A stretch of DNA of 64,000 nt from CAYPNF01 sp964411985 (GTDB taxonomy: Bacteria > Verrucomicrobiota > Verrucomicrobiia > Limisphaerales > J093): contig CAYPNF010000035.1 of NCBI GenBank assembly GCA_964411985.1, forward strand, positions 26,077-90,076, read 5' to 3'. The notes under the pieces were generated by a model. That model was given only the letters and a program-made list of their open reading frames with translations, did no database searches and was not told the DNA's origin. Below are positions 48,971 to 57,542 of the stretch, piece by piece (position 1 is the first letter of the stretch; every line of letters starts with the position of its first letter). A program made the translations under genes and the position numbers.

Positions 48971-49317
48971 TCGCTACCTCTTGGGCCGAACAACCCGTCC
49001 CTTTCAGCCCACCATTACAGAGCATAGTATAGGACTGATCGGCTCTTGACAACTCAAATCTGCATTAGGCTGAAAGGATGGATACATGCCGCCGGGCACC
49101 CAAGGAAGAAAACCGCTTTCGATCTTCGAATTCCAGTGGAGGAAGGGACCCCAGGGGCAACGGAGCGCACCTATTTCCCCCAATTGTGCTTTCCTGCTTG
49201 TCGCTCGGACCAAACCTGTTAGGATCATGGACGGTGATAGACCCAAATGGCCATATCTCGGATAGAGGTCCGGAGTTGGCGCTAGGCAGCGGACTGCAAG
49301 GTAGAAAGGTGATCGTC
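48971..49317. other. Divergent intergenic region between giant-protein operon and export operon
   Basis: 347 bp between the start of the leftward PEP-CTERM gene and the chosen start of the TolC gene. The TolC frame stays open back to an ATG at 49078, but the upstream part lacks signal-peptide or domain character. The AT-richer centre (49020-49065) probably holds both promoters, so the giant proteins and their proposed exporter could be co-regulated. Confidence 0.5.
49026..49052 (-). promoter_or_regulatory. Candidate promoter of the leftward giant-protein operon
   Basis: On the minus strand TTGTCA (49052-49047) and TATACT (49031-49026) are separated by 15 bases, about 55 bp upstream of ATG 48970. 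The same bases give TTGACA on the plus strand (49046-49051), but no good -10 follows at the usual distance. Spacing is short, so confidence is low. Confidence 0.3.
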
Positions 49318-51033
49318 ATGTCTCTCGGCGACGTATCGGAGCGGGTGTATGCAGAGGACTTCATCCAGGAGAGGCCTCCCGTGACTCGAAAGGCGGCGTA
49401 CCGCTCGATATTAGCAGGCAGTCTCTTGTTGATCGCGCCCTGCTATACTGGGAGATCGCAGGATGCGGTGAGCGCCCCTCCCCCGCCATCCAGCGCGAAT
49501 CTGACCCTTGCGGAGCTTCGAACACTGGTTTCGGAGCGAAATGAGAACATTCAGATGAGGATGCTGGAGTACGAGATCTCCAAGCGAACTCATCGGGCGG
49601 AAAAGGGGGTTTTTGAACCGCAGGTGACGGGCTCCGTCGAGCACACGGACAGCAACCGCCCCAACAACACCCAGCAGATGGCGAACCTGGGTCTGTTGGC
49701 GCAGTCCCAGCTGAGCGAGGAGAACACGATCTATGAGGGTGGGCTGGAATTCCTGTTCCCAACGGGTACGAAGCTGCGAGCGGGCTACGTATTCCGCGAC
49801 CTGGTCAATAACCTGCAGAAAGGAAATGGTCCAGAGTACGAAATGTTCTCGGGCCTGACATTAGTCCAGCCTCTCCTGAAGAATTTTGGTCCCGGGGCCA
49901 CGATGGCTCGGATACGGCTGGCAGCGATAGGCTCGGAGGTGGCTTACCAGGAGTATCGGCGGCAGCGGATGCTCACGTTGGCTGGAGCCGAGGCCGCCTA
50001 TTGGGACCTGTATGCGGTTCAGGAACAGGGCAGATTCGCCGTTGAATCACTGAAAACAGCCAACAAGATCCTCAACGATAACAAATCGCGCGCGGAAGTC
50101 GGGAAGTCTTCAGAATTGGAAGTTCTGCAGGCTCAAGCTGGGGTGGCGGTCCGTGCCACACGGCTCAACGAAGTGAAACAGAAAACCTATGACGGCGGGC
50201 GCAAGCTCACGAGCCTGTACTCTCATGTCTCCCGAGGCGTGGAGACCATTCCATGCGCTGTTGACACTCCCACCATGGTGATTGTTGAAGCTGCGCAGCA
50301 CGAAGATGTCCAAAGCGCCTTTCAGTACAATCCCGACTATGTGATCCGGTTGAAGCAAACTCAACAAGAGGACATCCGGGTTGGGTATGCGCGCAACCAA
50401 AGGCGCCCTCAAGTCGATCTGAAGGGTAGCTATGGATTAAACGGGCTCGGACTGACTCCCGGGACCGCTTGGGACGACCTGCAAAACAGTGATTTTCCCG
50501 TTTGGACCATTGGCGTTGAAATGCGGATCCCCCTTGCCGGCGGTGTTAAGGAGCGGAACGAGTACCAAGCGGCCCGCCTGGGAAAAGAAAAGTCACTGGT
50601 GGCCATCCAGGAGGCCGAGATTCAGATCTTTAACGCCTTGGATGCAGCCAGGACGAAGGTGCGCTCGTTGCTGGATAATGTGAAGAACTACCAGCAAGTA
50701 GTAGAGTTCCACGAGAAGCTGCTCGCCGCGCAGATGGATCGCCTCTCCGTGGGTTCAGTAGACAGCCGAGTGGTTCTGGAAACGGAGGAGAAGCTCTTTG
50801 AAGCCCGGATGGCAATGGTGGAGAGCCAGGTAGCCTATCAGCGAGCCACCTTGGATCTGGAGTTGATACGTGGAAGTTACCTGCGAGCCAGGGACTTGGA
50901 AGTAACAAAACAACAGCTCGTGGCCAAGACCGAGAGTTATCTCAAGCGCTTGCACATACCCGGCATGGTCGTGGAGGACTTCAAGCGTGAAGCGGAAAAG
51001 GATGTCAACAAGGCGGCTCGATCCATCCAGTGA
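49318..51033 (+). CDS. TolC-family outer membrane efflux/secretion protein
   Basis: 571 residues from ATG 49318, preceded by GTAGAAAGGTGATC as ribosome site; GTG 49309 and GTG 49381 are alternatives. A hydrophobic export segment lies at ~27-40 (YRSILAGSLLLIAP). Two OEP-type halves follow: LTLAELRTLVSERNENIQMRMLEYEISKRTHRAEKG..., GLTLVQPLLKNFG, YWDLYAVQEQGRFAVESLKTANKILNDNKSRAEVGKSSELEVLQAQAGV, then IGVEMRIPLAGGVKERNEYQAARL and a long final helix pair. Predicted trimeric outer-membrane channel. It overlaps the next gene (an HlyD adaptor) by four bases, heading a five-gene operon that lacks an ABC transporter. Confidence 0.93.
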   Translation: MSLGDVSERVYAEDFIQERPPVTRKAAYRSILAGSLLLIAPCYTGRSQDAVSAPPPPSSANLTLAELRTLVSERNENIQMRMLEYEISKRTHRAEKGVFEPQVTGSVEHTDSNRPNNTQQMANLGLLAQSQLSEENTIYEGGLEFLFPTGTKLRAGYVFRDLVNNLQKGNGPEYEMFSGLTLVQPLLKNFGPGATMARIRLAAIGSEVAYQEYRRQRMLTLAGAEAAYWDLYAVQEQGRFAVESLKTANKILNDNKSRAEVGKSSELEVLQAQAGVAVRATRLNEVKQKTYDGGRKLTSLYSHVSRGVETIPCAVDTPTMVIVEAAQHEDVQSAFQYNPDYVIRLKQTQQEDIRVGYARNQRRPQVDLKGSYGLNGLGLTPGTAWDDLQNSDFPVWTIGVEMRIPLAGGVKERNEYQAARLGKEKSLVAIQEAEIQIFNALDAARTKVRSLLDNVKNYQQVVEFHEKLLAAQMDRLSVGSVDSRVVLETEEKLFEARMAMVESQVAYQRATLDLELIRGSYLRARDLEVTKQQLVAKTESYLKRLHIPGMVVEDFKREAEKDVNKAARSIQ

Positions 51034-51806
51034 AAATGCCCCAAGGATTCCCATACAAAGGCATCTCCCGGCGGAGTTTGCTACTCGGTCTCAGCCTGCT
51101 GCTGGTGGTATCCCCCTTCGCCCAAGCCCAAGAGGGGTGGTTCTCCGGCATCACGGAGCCAATCATGGACGTGACGATGGGGTTCCCGGTGGTGGGTACC
51201 CTGGCAACGCGCGCTTTTGATGAGGGGGCGGCTGTGAAGAAAGGAGATGTGGTAGCCGGTTTGGACCGGCGACTTGAAGATCTGGACGTAGAACGCAAGA
51301 AGCTCGCGCGCGACCTGGCCCGAATCGAACTGGATCGGGTCAAGACGTTGGCACAGAAAAACGCCATCTCCGTGAGCCGCGAGGAAGTGGATAAGAAACA
51401 GGCGGAGTATGAGATTGCGAGTGTGGAACATCAACTCGCCTCCGAGGTCGTACAGAGGCGGTTGTTAGTCTCTCCTCTGGATGGCTACGTCGCCCAGCAT
51501 TTCAAACAGGTCGGGGAGGCATGTCATGAACAGCAGGATGTGTTGAGGCTCGTTGACACTCGCCGCTGCTACCTGGTCGCCAACGTCGATTCCAAGTTCA
51601 GCGCCACCCTCAAAGAAGGGCAACCCGTGAAGGTGGCGGTAGAGATCGCCGGGCGAGAGGATCAATTCAGCGGGGTTTTGAGTTTCGTCTCGCCCGTAGT
51701 GGATCCTGCGAGCGGTTTGCTGCGCATCAAGGCGCTTTTTGAGAACAAAGAAGGCCGTGTGAAGCCCGGCATCGCGGGCAAGGTACAGCTGGAGCCCCGT
51801 CCATGA
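51030..51806 (+). CDS. HlyD-family periplasmic adaptor
   Basis: 258 residues from GTG 51030 (ATG 51036 is the next choice), overlapping the TolC stop. Signal peptide SRRSLLLGLSLLLVVSPFAQAQ (~12-34). Lipoyl/barrel-sandwich halves are seen at VVGTLATRAFDEGAAVKKGDVVAGLD (~58-82) and SPLDGYVAQHFKQVGEACHEQQDVLRLVD (~148-177), separated by a helical hairpin (LEDLDVERKKLARDLARIELDRVKTLAQ). A beta-barrel end (VDSKFSATLKEGQPVKVAV, VKPGIAGKVQL) follows. It should bridge inner membrane and TolC. Short for the family, as in other members with a minimal hairpin. The stop overlaps the next gene by ATGA. Confidence 0.92.
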   Translation: MKMPQGFPYKGISRRSLLLGLSLLLVVSPFAQAQEGWFSGITEPIMDVTMGFPVVGTLATRAFDEGAAVKKGDVVAGLDRRLEDLDVERKKLARDLARIELDRVKTLAQKNAISVSREEVDKKQAEYEIASVEHQLASEVVQRRLLVSPLDGYVAQHFKQVGEACHEQQDVLRLVDTRRCYLVANVDSKFSATLKEGQPVKVAVEIAGREDQFSGVLSFVSPVVDPASGLLRIKALFENKEGRVKPGIAGKVQLEPRP

Positions 51807-53677
51807 GACTCAACCCGGATCCAGCCCGATCACCCGAGGTAGACGGGGTTTTGAGTGAACTGTTCGCTCTGCGGAGGTTCGATGGTCAGACCTCGGAGTT
51901 TTGGCCAAGCCTGATCGCCAAGCTTGCCAAATTGGTTGGAGCCAGTCGGGGGATCCTCATTCTCCGCCATCGCAAGGAACCAGAGGTCCTGAAGAAATTG
52001 TCCGAGTGGACCTCGGGCGAACATGCCACACCCACCACCGCGCTGTTCTTAAGGGAGGTGCCTGGATTGGTTGCGGCATGCGGCCGTGAGGAATGGGGGC
52101 AGGTGCTCTTTGACAAGGCAGCAGGGCGGTCTTCACCGTCAGGAGCAGCGATTGCCGCTCGGCTGGTACTTCGCGCGAGCGAGGAGGAATGCTTCGCTGT
52201 GTTCCTGCTAGAAGGGTTCGGCGCTCCGGAGTGTCAAGAGGCGGCAGTCCGGCTCCGTTTGGTGGCTGACATCCCGATGTCCTACCAGACCCACCTAGCT
52301 ACTCTTCAGGCCACCCGAAACGCGGAACAAGTGGCCGGGGTGATGGATCTTATGGTCGCGGTCAATGCGGAAACCCGCTTTCTCGCTGCATCGTTGGCTC
52401 TCTGCAACGCGATTGCCAACCGGTTTGGCTGCGAACGAACCTCCCTAGGGTGGCTGGAAGACGACAGAGTCCGCCTGAAATCGATCAGCAGGACCGCGAA
52501 ATTCGATAAGAACATGCTGGCTGTCAAGGCAATCGAAACCGTCATGGAGGAGTCGATTGACCAGGACGAAGAGGTGGTCTTTCCCGCTGTAGAAGGTACC
52601 AACTCCATTTTCCGGGACCATGCCGAGTTTGCGGCACGGGAGAAGGTAGCGAATCTGGTTTCGTTACCGATCCGCCTGGCAGACAAACCGGTGGGTGTGC
52701 TCCTGTGTGAACGGCAATCGAACCCATTCTCCGAAAATGATATACGTCAGCTTCGACTGACCTGTGACCAAAGTGCGCGAAGGCTTTCCGAGATGTTCCG
52801 AACCGACCGTTGGTTTGGCTCACGTTGGAAACTTCAAGCTCGAGAGAAATGCGGCAAATGGCTCGGGCCGGAACACACTTGGGCCAAAGTCCTTGGGGTG
52901 CTGTGTGTTGTTGCTGTCGTCGCGTTGGTCCTGCCGATCTATCCATACCGGGTGGAGGGGAACTTCATTCTGCGGAGTGACGAGGTGTCCTTCCTCACGG
53001 CGCCTTTTGACGGCTACATCAAGTCAGCCGAGGTGCGTCCCGGAGACTCTCTGCCCTCTGGGGGGGTGTTGCTCACCCTGAACACCGAGCAATTGGAGCT
53101 CGAAGAAGCGGCGGCGATCGCGGATCAAACCCGCTACCTGCGAGAAGCGGAGAAATCTCGAGCGGCGAGAGCACTCGCTGAGATGCGTATCTCTCAGGCC
53201 CTTGCGGACCAAGCCAAGTCGAGGCTCGACCTGGTACGATACCGCCTCGCCCAATCCACGCTGCGCAGTCCATGGGCGAGTGTCGTTGTGGAAGGGGACC
53301 TGCGACAACGGATCGGAGCTCCGGTCAAGCAGGGGGATGCGATGTTCAAGGTTGCACGCTTGGACCGTCTCTACGTGGAGGCGGAAATCAACGAACGGGA
53401 TGTACACCATATCCTGGACAAGACCACCGGAGAGATCGCCTTTGTGGCCCAGCCAAAGCTCAAGTTTCCGGTCAAGGTCGCCCGAATCGAGCCAGCAGCG
53501 GTTCCAAAGCAACGGGAAAACGTATTTGTGGCGCGCGCGGAGCTAACCACATCCCCTCAGGCCTGGTGGCGTCCCGGAATGAGCGGAGTCTGCAAGATCG
53601 AGGTCCGAAAGCAGACTCTCCTGTGGATTATCAGCCATCGAACTCTGGACTATCTGAGGATGTGGCTGTGGTGGTAG
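51803..53677 (+). CDS. GAF-domain/HlyD fusion, inner-membrane adaptor
   Basis: 624 residues from the ATG in the ATGA overlap. The N-terminal ~360 residues are cytoplasmic in type: ~1-175 unassigned, and ~190-335 a GAF domain (LALCNAIANRFGCERTSLGWLE, VANLVSLPIRLADKPVGVLLCERQ, FSENDIRQLRLTCDQ). A single membrane segment lies near 370-390 (VLGVLCVVAVVALVLPIY). The periplasmic part is HlyD-like: TAPFDGYIKSAEVRPGDSLPSGGVLLTLN, a helical hairpin ~430-480, then LRSPWASVVVEG, GAPVKQGDAMFKVARLDRLYVEAEINERDV and a final barrel (RPGMSGVCKIEV). GAF domains bind small molecules, so the fusion suggests export may be gated by a cytoplasmic signal (inference). It ends 34 bp before the M50 gene. Confidence 0.9.
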   Translation: MRLNPDPARSPEVDGVLSELFALRRFDGQTSEFWPSLIAKLAKLVGASRGILILRHRKEPEVLKKLSEWTSGEHATPTTALFLREVPGLVAACGREEWGQVLFDKAAGRSSPSGAAIAARLVLRASEEECFAVFLLEGFGAPECQEAAVRLRLVADIPMSYQTHLATLQATRNAEQVAGVMDLMVAVNAETRFLAASLALCNAIANRFGCERTSLGWLEDDRVRLKSISRTAKFDKNMLAVKAIETVMEESIDQDEEVVFPAVEGTNSIFRDHAEFAAREKVANLVSLPIRLADKPVGVLLCERQSNPFSENDIRQLRLTCDQSARRLSEMFRTDRWFGSRWKLQAREKCGKWLGPEHTWAKVLGVLCVVAVVALVLPIYPYRVEGNFILRSDEVSFLTAPFDGYIKSAEVRPGDSLPSGGVLLTLNTEQLELEEAAAIADQTRYLREAEKSRAARALAEMRISQALADQAKSRLDLVRYRLAQSTLRSPWASVVVEGDLRQRIGAPVKQGDAMFKVARLDRLYVEAEINERDVHHILDKTTGEIAFVAQPKLKFPVKVARIEPAAVPKQRENVFVARAELTTSPQAWWRPGMSGVCKIEVRKQTLLWIISHRTLDYLRMWLWW

Positions 53678-53711
53678 AGCGAAACAGAGGATTCCGGAAC
53701 ACGTAAGGCCG

Positions 53712-55868
53712 ATGCCTGAAGCACCCTCCACTTTCAGCGAGTCCTGGTACCGGGTTGCCGGAGAACGGCTGTGCCTCAGAGCCTCGGTTCGTGTCCAGCG
53801 GCAGCATTATCGAGGGGAACGTTGGATGGTCATCACGAACCCCTTCAACAACCAATTCTACCGGGTCCGCCCGACCGCATATGAGTTCATCGCAAGGTTA
53901 CGGCCTGAGGTGACCGTGGAGCAGGCCTGGCGCGAATGCTTGGAAAAGCGGCCTGATGATGCGCCGGGGCAAGAGGCGGCCATCCAGCTCCTGGCCCAGC
54001 TTTACCAGGCAAACCTGCTCCACTACACGGTGGGCAACGACGCCGCCCAGCTTTTCAAGCAGTACGAGCGGGAGAAGCAGCGCCAACTGCGCGGTCGACT
54101 GTTGAACGTCATGTTCATGCGCTTCCCGCTTTGGGATCCGGACCGTTTTCTTCAAGCTACCCTGCCCTTTGTTGGCCGTCTCATCAGTCCAGTGGGAGGC
54201 ATTTTGTGGCTGCTCTTGGTCGGATGGGGCATCAAGACGGGGATCGACCATTGGGAAGGGCTTCGTAATCAGTTGGAAGGGGTACTGGATCCCAGCAACC
54301 TTCTCTTGCTCTACCTCGCCATGGGGATCGTCAAAGCGATCCACGAACTCGGCCACGCCTTCTTCTGCAAGAAGTTTGGCGGTGAGGTTCATGCCATGGG
54401 AATCATGCTGATGATCTTCACGCCCATCCCCTACGTTGATGCCACCTCGGCTTGGGGGATCAAGGAACCGTGGAGGCGGGCTCTGGTCGGTCTGGCTGGC
54501 ATCATTGTGGAATTGGCGGTGGCCGCTGTGGCCATGTTGGTATGGTCCAGGACGGGGCAAGGCACCCTCCACGCCTTGGCCTATAACATGATCTTTATCG
54601 CCTCGGTCACGACCTTGCTGTTCAACCTCAATCCCTTGCTGCGTTTCGACGGTTACTACGTCCTCTCGGACCTGTTGGGAATGCCGAACCTAAGCCAGCG
54701 TGCGACCAAGCAACTGAGGTACTTGGGTGAACGGTGGTTATTTGGACTCAAGAAGGAACAGTCCCCGGCCCACAGTAAGCAGGAAGCCGCCTGGCTCATC
54801 GTCTTTGGCCTGACAAGTGGAGTTTACCGGGTGTTTCTGTTTGGCGGGATTCTTCTACTCTTAGCAGACCGCCTGCTGATCTTGGGGATCCTTATGGCGG
54901 TGGTCTGCGCCGTAGCCTGGGTGGCGACCCCAACGTTCCTCTTTCTGCGCTACCTGGTTTCCAGTCCCAAGCTGGATCGAAGCCGACCTCGCGCCGTTGG
55001 TGTTACCTTGGGCCTTTTAGCGGGGTTGATTCTGCTCCTTCAATACGTGCCATTCCCCTCCTATTTTCGAGCGCCGGGCCTGTTGCGATGTGAGCAATTT
55101 GTGGAAGTGCGAAACTCTACGGAAGGCTATGTGACGAAGATCCACCAACGGCCTGGCAGCCAGGTCAAAACCGGCGATGCCCTGGTAGAGCTGGCCAACC
55201 CGGAACTGGAACAGGCCATTACGGGTGCACAAGCCAAGGTGGAGGAAGTCCGGGCCCGGCTTCGACAGGCGTTGCAGGATGCCATTCCCAATCTCAAGCC
55301 GCTGCAAAGCTTGGCAGAATCCGTGCAGAAGAACCTGGAGAAGCTACAGCTGGATCGAGCCGCTTTGGTCATCCGGGCAGCTCAGGATGGGGTATGGGTG
55401 GCCCCAGACGTTCCCCATTACGTGGGCCGATGGCTGCCACGGGGTAGTGAGGTTGGACTGATCATTGATGAGCGCCGTTTTCAGTTTCATGCGGTGGTGC
55501 GTCAGGAAGATGGTGACCGGCTCTTTGCGGCCATGTACCCCAAGGGGGAGGTGAAGCTCTATGGTTGGGCCGATGCCAACCTGCGCGCTGTAGACTTCCA
55601 AGTGATCCAGGCAGAGAAGCGGAATCTCCCCTCGCCTTCCCTCGGCTGGCAAGGGGGTGGTCCCATCGCCACCGCCCAGGATGACCCTCAGGGAATCAAA
55701 GCGGCGGAACCTTTCTTCGAAGTCCGCGCTTCCATAGAAGACCCCACCGCCCCCGGCATGCTTCATGGTCGGGGAGGAGTACTTCGTTTTCGTCTTCCGA
55801 ACGAACCCTTGCTGCCTCGTTGGGTGCGTGATCTGCGACAATTGCTCCAGCGCAGATATCAGATCTAA
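53712..55868 (+). CDS. M50-type membrane metalloprotease fused to HlyD-like domain
   Basis: 718 residues. Residues ~35-105 look PqqD-like (FYRVRPTAYEFIARLRPEVTVEQAW). A polytopic region ~150-450 carries the M50 zinc site HELGH (211-215) in a membrane helix and a later NPLLRFDGYY (the N-x-DG site), both intact. Several further hydrophobic segments follow (YRVFLFGGILLLLADRLLILGILMAV; GVTLGLLAGLILLLQYVPF). The C-terminus (~460-718) is HlyD-like: FVEVRNSTEGYVTKIHQRPGSQVKTGDALVELANPELEQA, coiled coil, then AAQDGVWVAP. This is the protease-adaptor fusion found beside HlyD/TolC genes in related phyla. It may process or thread the exported protein (inference). It is 18 bp from the SecA-like gene. Confidence 0.93.
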   Translation: MPEAPSTFSESWYRVAGERLCLRASVRVQRQHYRGERWMVITNPFNNQFYRVRPTAYEFIARLRPEVTVEQAWRECLEKRPDDAPGQEAAIQLLAQLYQANLLHYTVGNDAAQLFKQYEREKQRQLRGRLLNVMFMRFPLWDPDRFLQATLPFVGRLISPVGGILWLLLVGWGIKTGIDHWEGLRNQLEGVLDPSNLLLLYLAMGIVKAIHELGHAFFCKKFGGEVHAMGIMLMIFTPIPYVDATSAWGIKEPWRRALVGLAGIIVELAVAAVAMLVWSRTGQGTLHALAYNMIFIASVTTLLFNLNPLLRFDGYYVLSDLLGMPNLSQRATKQLRYLGERWLFGLKKEQSPAHSKQEAAWLIVFGLTSGVYRVFLFGGILLLLADRLLILGILMAVVCAVAWVATPTFLFLRYLVSSPKLDRSRPRAVGVTLGLLAGLILLLQYVPFPSYFRAPGLLRCEQFVEVRNSTEGYVTKIHQRPGSQVKTGDALVELANPELEQAITGAQAKVEEVRARLRQALQDAIPNLKPLQSLAESVQKNLEKLQLDRAALVIRAAQDGVWVAPDVPHYVGRWLPRGSEVGLIIDERRFQFHAVVRQEDGDRLFAAMYPKGEVKLYGWADANLRAVDFQVIQAEKRNLPSPSLGWQGGGPIATAQDDPQGIKAAEPFFEVRASIEDPTAPGMLHGRGGVLRFRLPNEPLLPRWVRDLRQLLQRRYQI

Positions 55869-55886
55869 GGACACACGGAGTCCTTC

Positions 55887-57542
55887 ATGTCCACTCTCAC
55901 TGCCGAATATCAGAAGACCTCCTTCCGAAAGCCGGATCGACTTTACACCGGGCTCGACGCCGCCGTGAATTCGGCAATCGGCGTCTACCACCGGCGTGCC
56001 GCCCGTTTTCGCCAGATGAAGGAGGAGGCCGAGCAAGCGGACCGGATGGCGCCTGAATTCCTGGAACTGACCGACCGTCAACTGCAAGAACGGTTGCTCA
56101 GCTTCAGGGAGGTGTTTCGGCGTGGCGGTCGGCGCGTCGATTCCGTTCTCCTGCCCGCTTTGGCAGCGATCCGGGAGGCATCCGATCGCACGATTGGGTT
56201 ACGACCGTTCCTGGTGCAAATTCTGGGGGCGCTGGCCATGTATCGAGGGTGCCTGGCGGAGATGGCGACAGGCGAGGGAAAGACGCTGACGGCAGGGCTC
56301 ACGGGAGTGCTGTGGGGATGGTCAAGGCATCCCTGCCACGTGGTCACAGTCAACGACTACCTTGTCGAACGAGATGCGAGGTGGCTCTCGCCTTTGTACC
56401 ACTTCTGCGGGGTAAGGGTTGGCTATATTCTTGCCCCCATGGCCCCGGAGGAACGGGCCAAGAACTACCAGTGCGACATCACTTATACTTCGAGCAAAGA
56501 GGTCACGGCAGACTTCCTGCGGGACTGCCTCAAAGTGGGCGAGTACCGGGACCCGACTCGACGTCTGATCCGTCAATGGTTGAACCGCCGCTCCACACCG
56601 GGTGACGGTTTGGTGCAAAGAGGCCTGCACTCGGCCATCGTGGATGAGGCGGACAGTGTTCTCATCGATGAGGCGGTCACTCCCCTCATCATCTCCACGA
56701 TGCGCAAGAACGAGTCGCTCCGTGAAGTCGCCCGCATGGCACAAGAGATTGCCGCGCCCCTGCTCCCTGACATCGACTACACGGTCAACCGCCGCTATCG
56801 CGAGATTGATCTCACATCTCAAGGCAAGGAGCGGCTGGAGCACCTTTGCGCAGGGCTTCCCGGGATGTGGAAGGGACCTGCGCGCCGGGTGGAGCTTATC
56901 CGGCAGGCTTTGGTCGCCCGGGAGTTCTACAAGGAAGGCAAACAGTACATTGTCGTCGATGGCAAGGTGGTGATTGTCGACGAATTCACTGGTCGCCAGA
57001 TGCCGCAGCGGACCTGGCGTCAGGGCATGCACCAGGCGATCGAGGCCAAGGAAGGCCTCGAAATCTCAGATCCCACCGACACCATCGCCCGCATCAGTTT
57101 CCAGCGGTACTATCGGCTCTACCACCGGCTGAGCGGCATGACGGGCACAGCGACCGAGGCTGCCTTCGAACTTTGGCAGATCTACCGCCTCCCCGTCGTT
57201 GCCATCCCCCCCAATCGGCCTTGCATCCGGAAACAGGCCGCGGACCGAATGTTCGTGAAGGAAGCGGATAAGTGGGATGCCGTGGTAGAGGACCTTCGCC
57301 GTCTGCACAGTACGGGACAACCAGTCTTGGTGGGGACCCGGAGTGTTGTGGCCAGTGAAAAACTGGCGGCCAGGCTGCAGGACGAAAACATCCCCTACAA
57401 ACTCCTCAACGCCGTGCGCCATGAGGAGGAAGCCGTCATCGTGGCGGTGGCGGGTGAGAAAGGTCACGTGACCATCGCGACGAACATGGCCCGCCGCGGC
57501 ACGGTCATCAAACTTGGGGAGGAAGTCGCAGGAATCGGGTGA
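55887..57542 (+). CDS. SecA-like ATPase, truncated by in-frame TGA
   Basis: 551 residues before a TGA at 57540-57542; the same frame goes on to encode the expected SecA C-terminal ATPase region. Recognisable SecA motifs: GLRPFLVQILGALAMYRGCLAEMATGEGKT (Walker A at ~127-134), TVNDYLVERDA, YTSSKEVTADFLRD, VDEADSVLIDEA (~252-263), KQYIVVDGKVVIVDEFTGRQMP, SFQRYYRLYHRLSGMTGTA, LVGTRSV. Motif V, normally NMAGRGTDI, here reads NMARRGTVI. The stop falls where SecA has the second Gly of GGLHV. Shorter than housekeeping SecA (about 660 codons even with readthrough) and without a zinc C-terminus, so an accessory SecA. Its operon with TolC, HlyD and M50 genes suggests powering export of a dedicated substrate. 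As written the protein is probably inactive unless the stop is an error or read through. Confidence 0.88.
   Translation: MSTLTAEYQKTSFRKPDRLYTGLDAAVNSAIGVYHRRAARFRQMKEEAEQADRMAPEFLELTDRQLQERLLSFREVFRRGGRRVDSVLLPALAAIREASDRTIGLRPFLVQILGALAMYRGCLAEMATGEGKTLTAGLTGVLWGWSRHPCHVVTVNDYLVERDARWLSPLYHFCGVRVGYILAPMAPEERAKNYQCDITYTSSKEVTADFLRDCLKVGEYRDPTRRLIRQWLNRRSTPGDGLVQRGLHSAIVDEADSVLIDEAVTPLIISTMRKNESLREVARMAQEIAAPLLPDIDYTVNRRYREIDLTSQGKERLEHLCAGLPGMWKGPARRVELIRQALVAREFYKEGKQYIVVDGKVVIVDEFTGRQMPQRTWRQGMHQAIEAKEGLEISDPTDTIARISFQRYYRLYHRLSGMTGTATEAAFELWQIYRLPVVAIPPNRPCIRKQAADRMFVKEADKWDAVVEDLRRLHSTGQPVLVGTRSVVASEKLAARLQDENIPYKLLNAVRHEEEAVIVAVAGEKGHVTIATNMARRGTVIKLGEEVAGIG

Noticed and set aside
49078..49317. 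80-codon N-terminal extension of the TolC protein
   Set aside because: No signal or domain character and no ribosome site at 49078; ATG 49318 has a good ribosome site and leads to the export segment.
57540..57542. TGA read as glycine or selenocysteine in the SecA-like gene
   Set aside because: TGA ends many normal genes here (for example at 2414, 7215 and 8858), so it is not a sense codon in this genome. SecA has no selenocysteine at this site and no stem-loop of the required kind was noticed.
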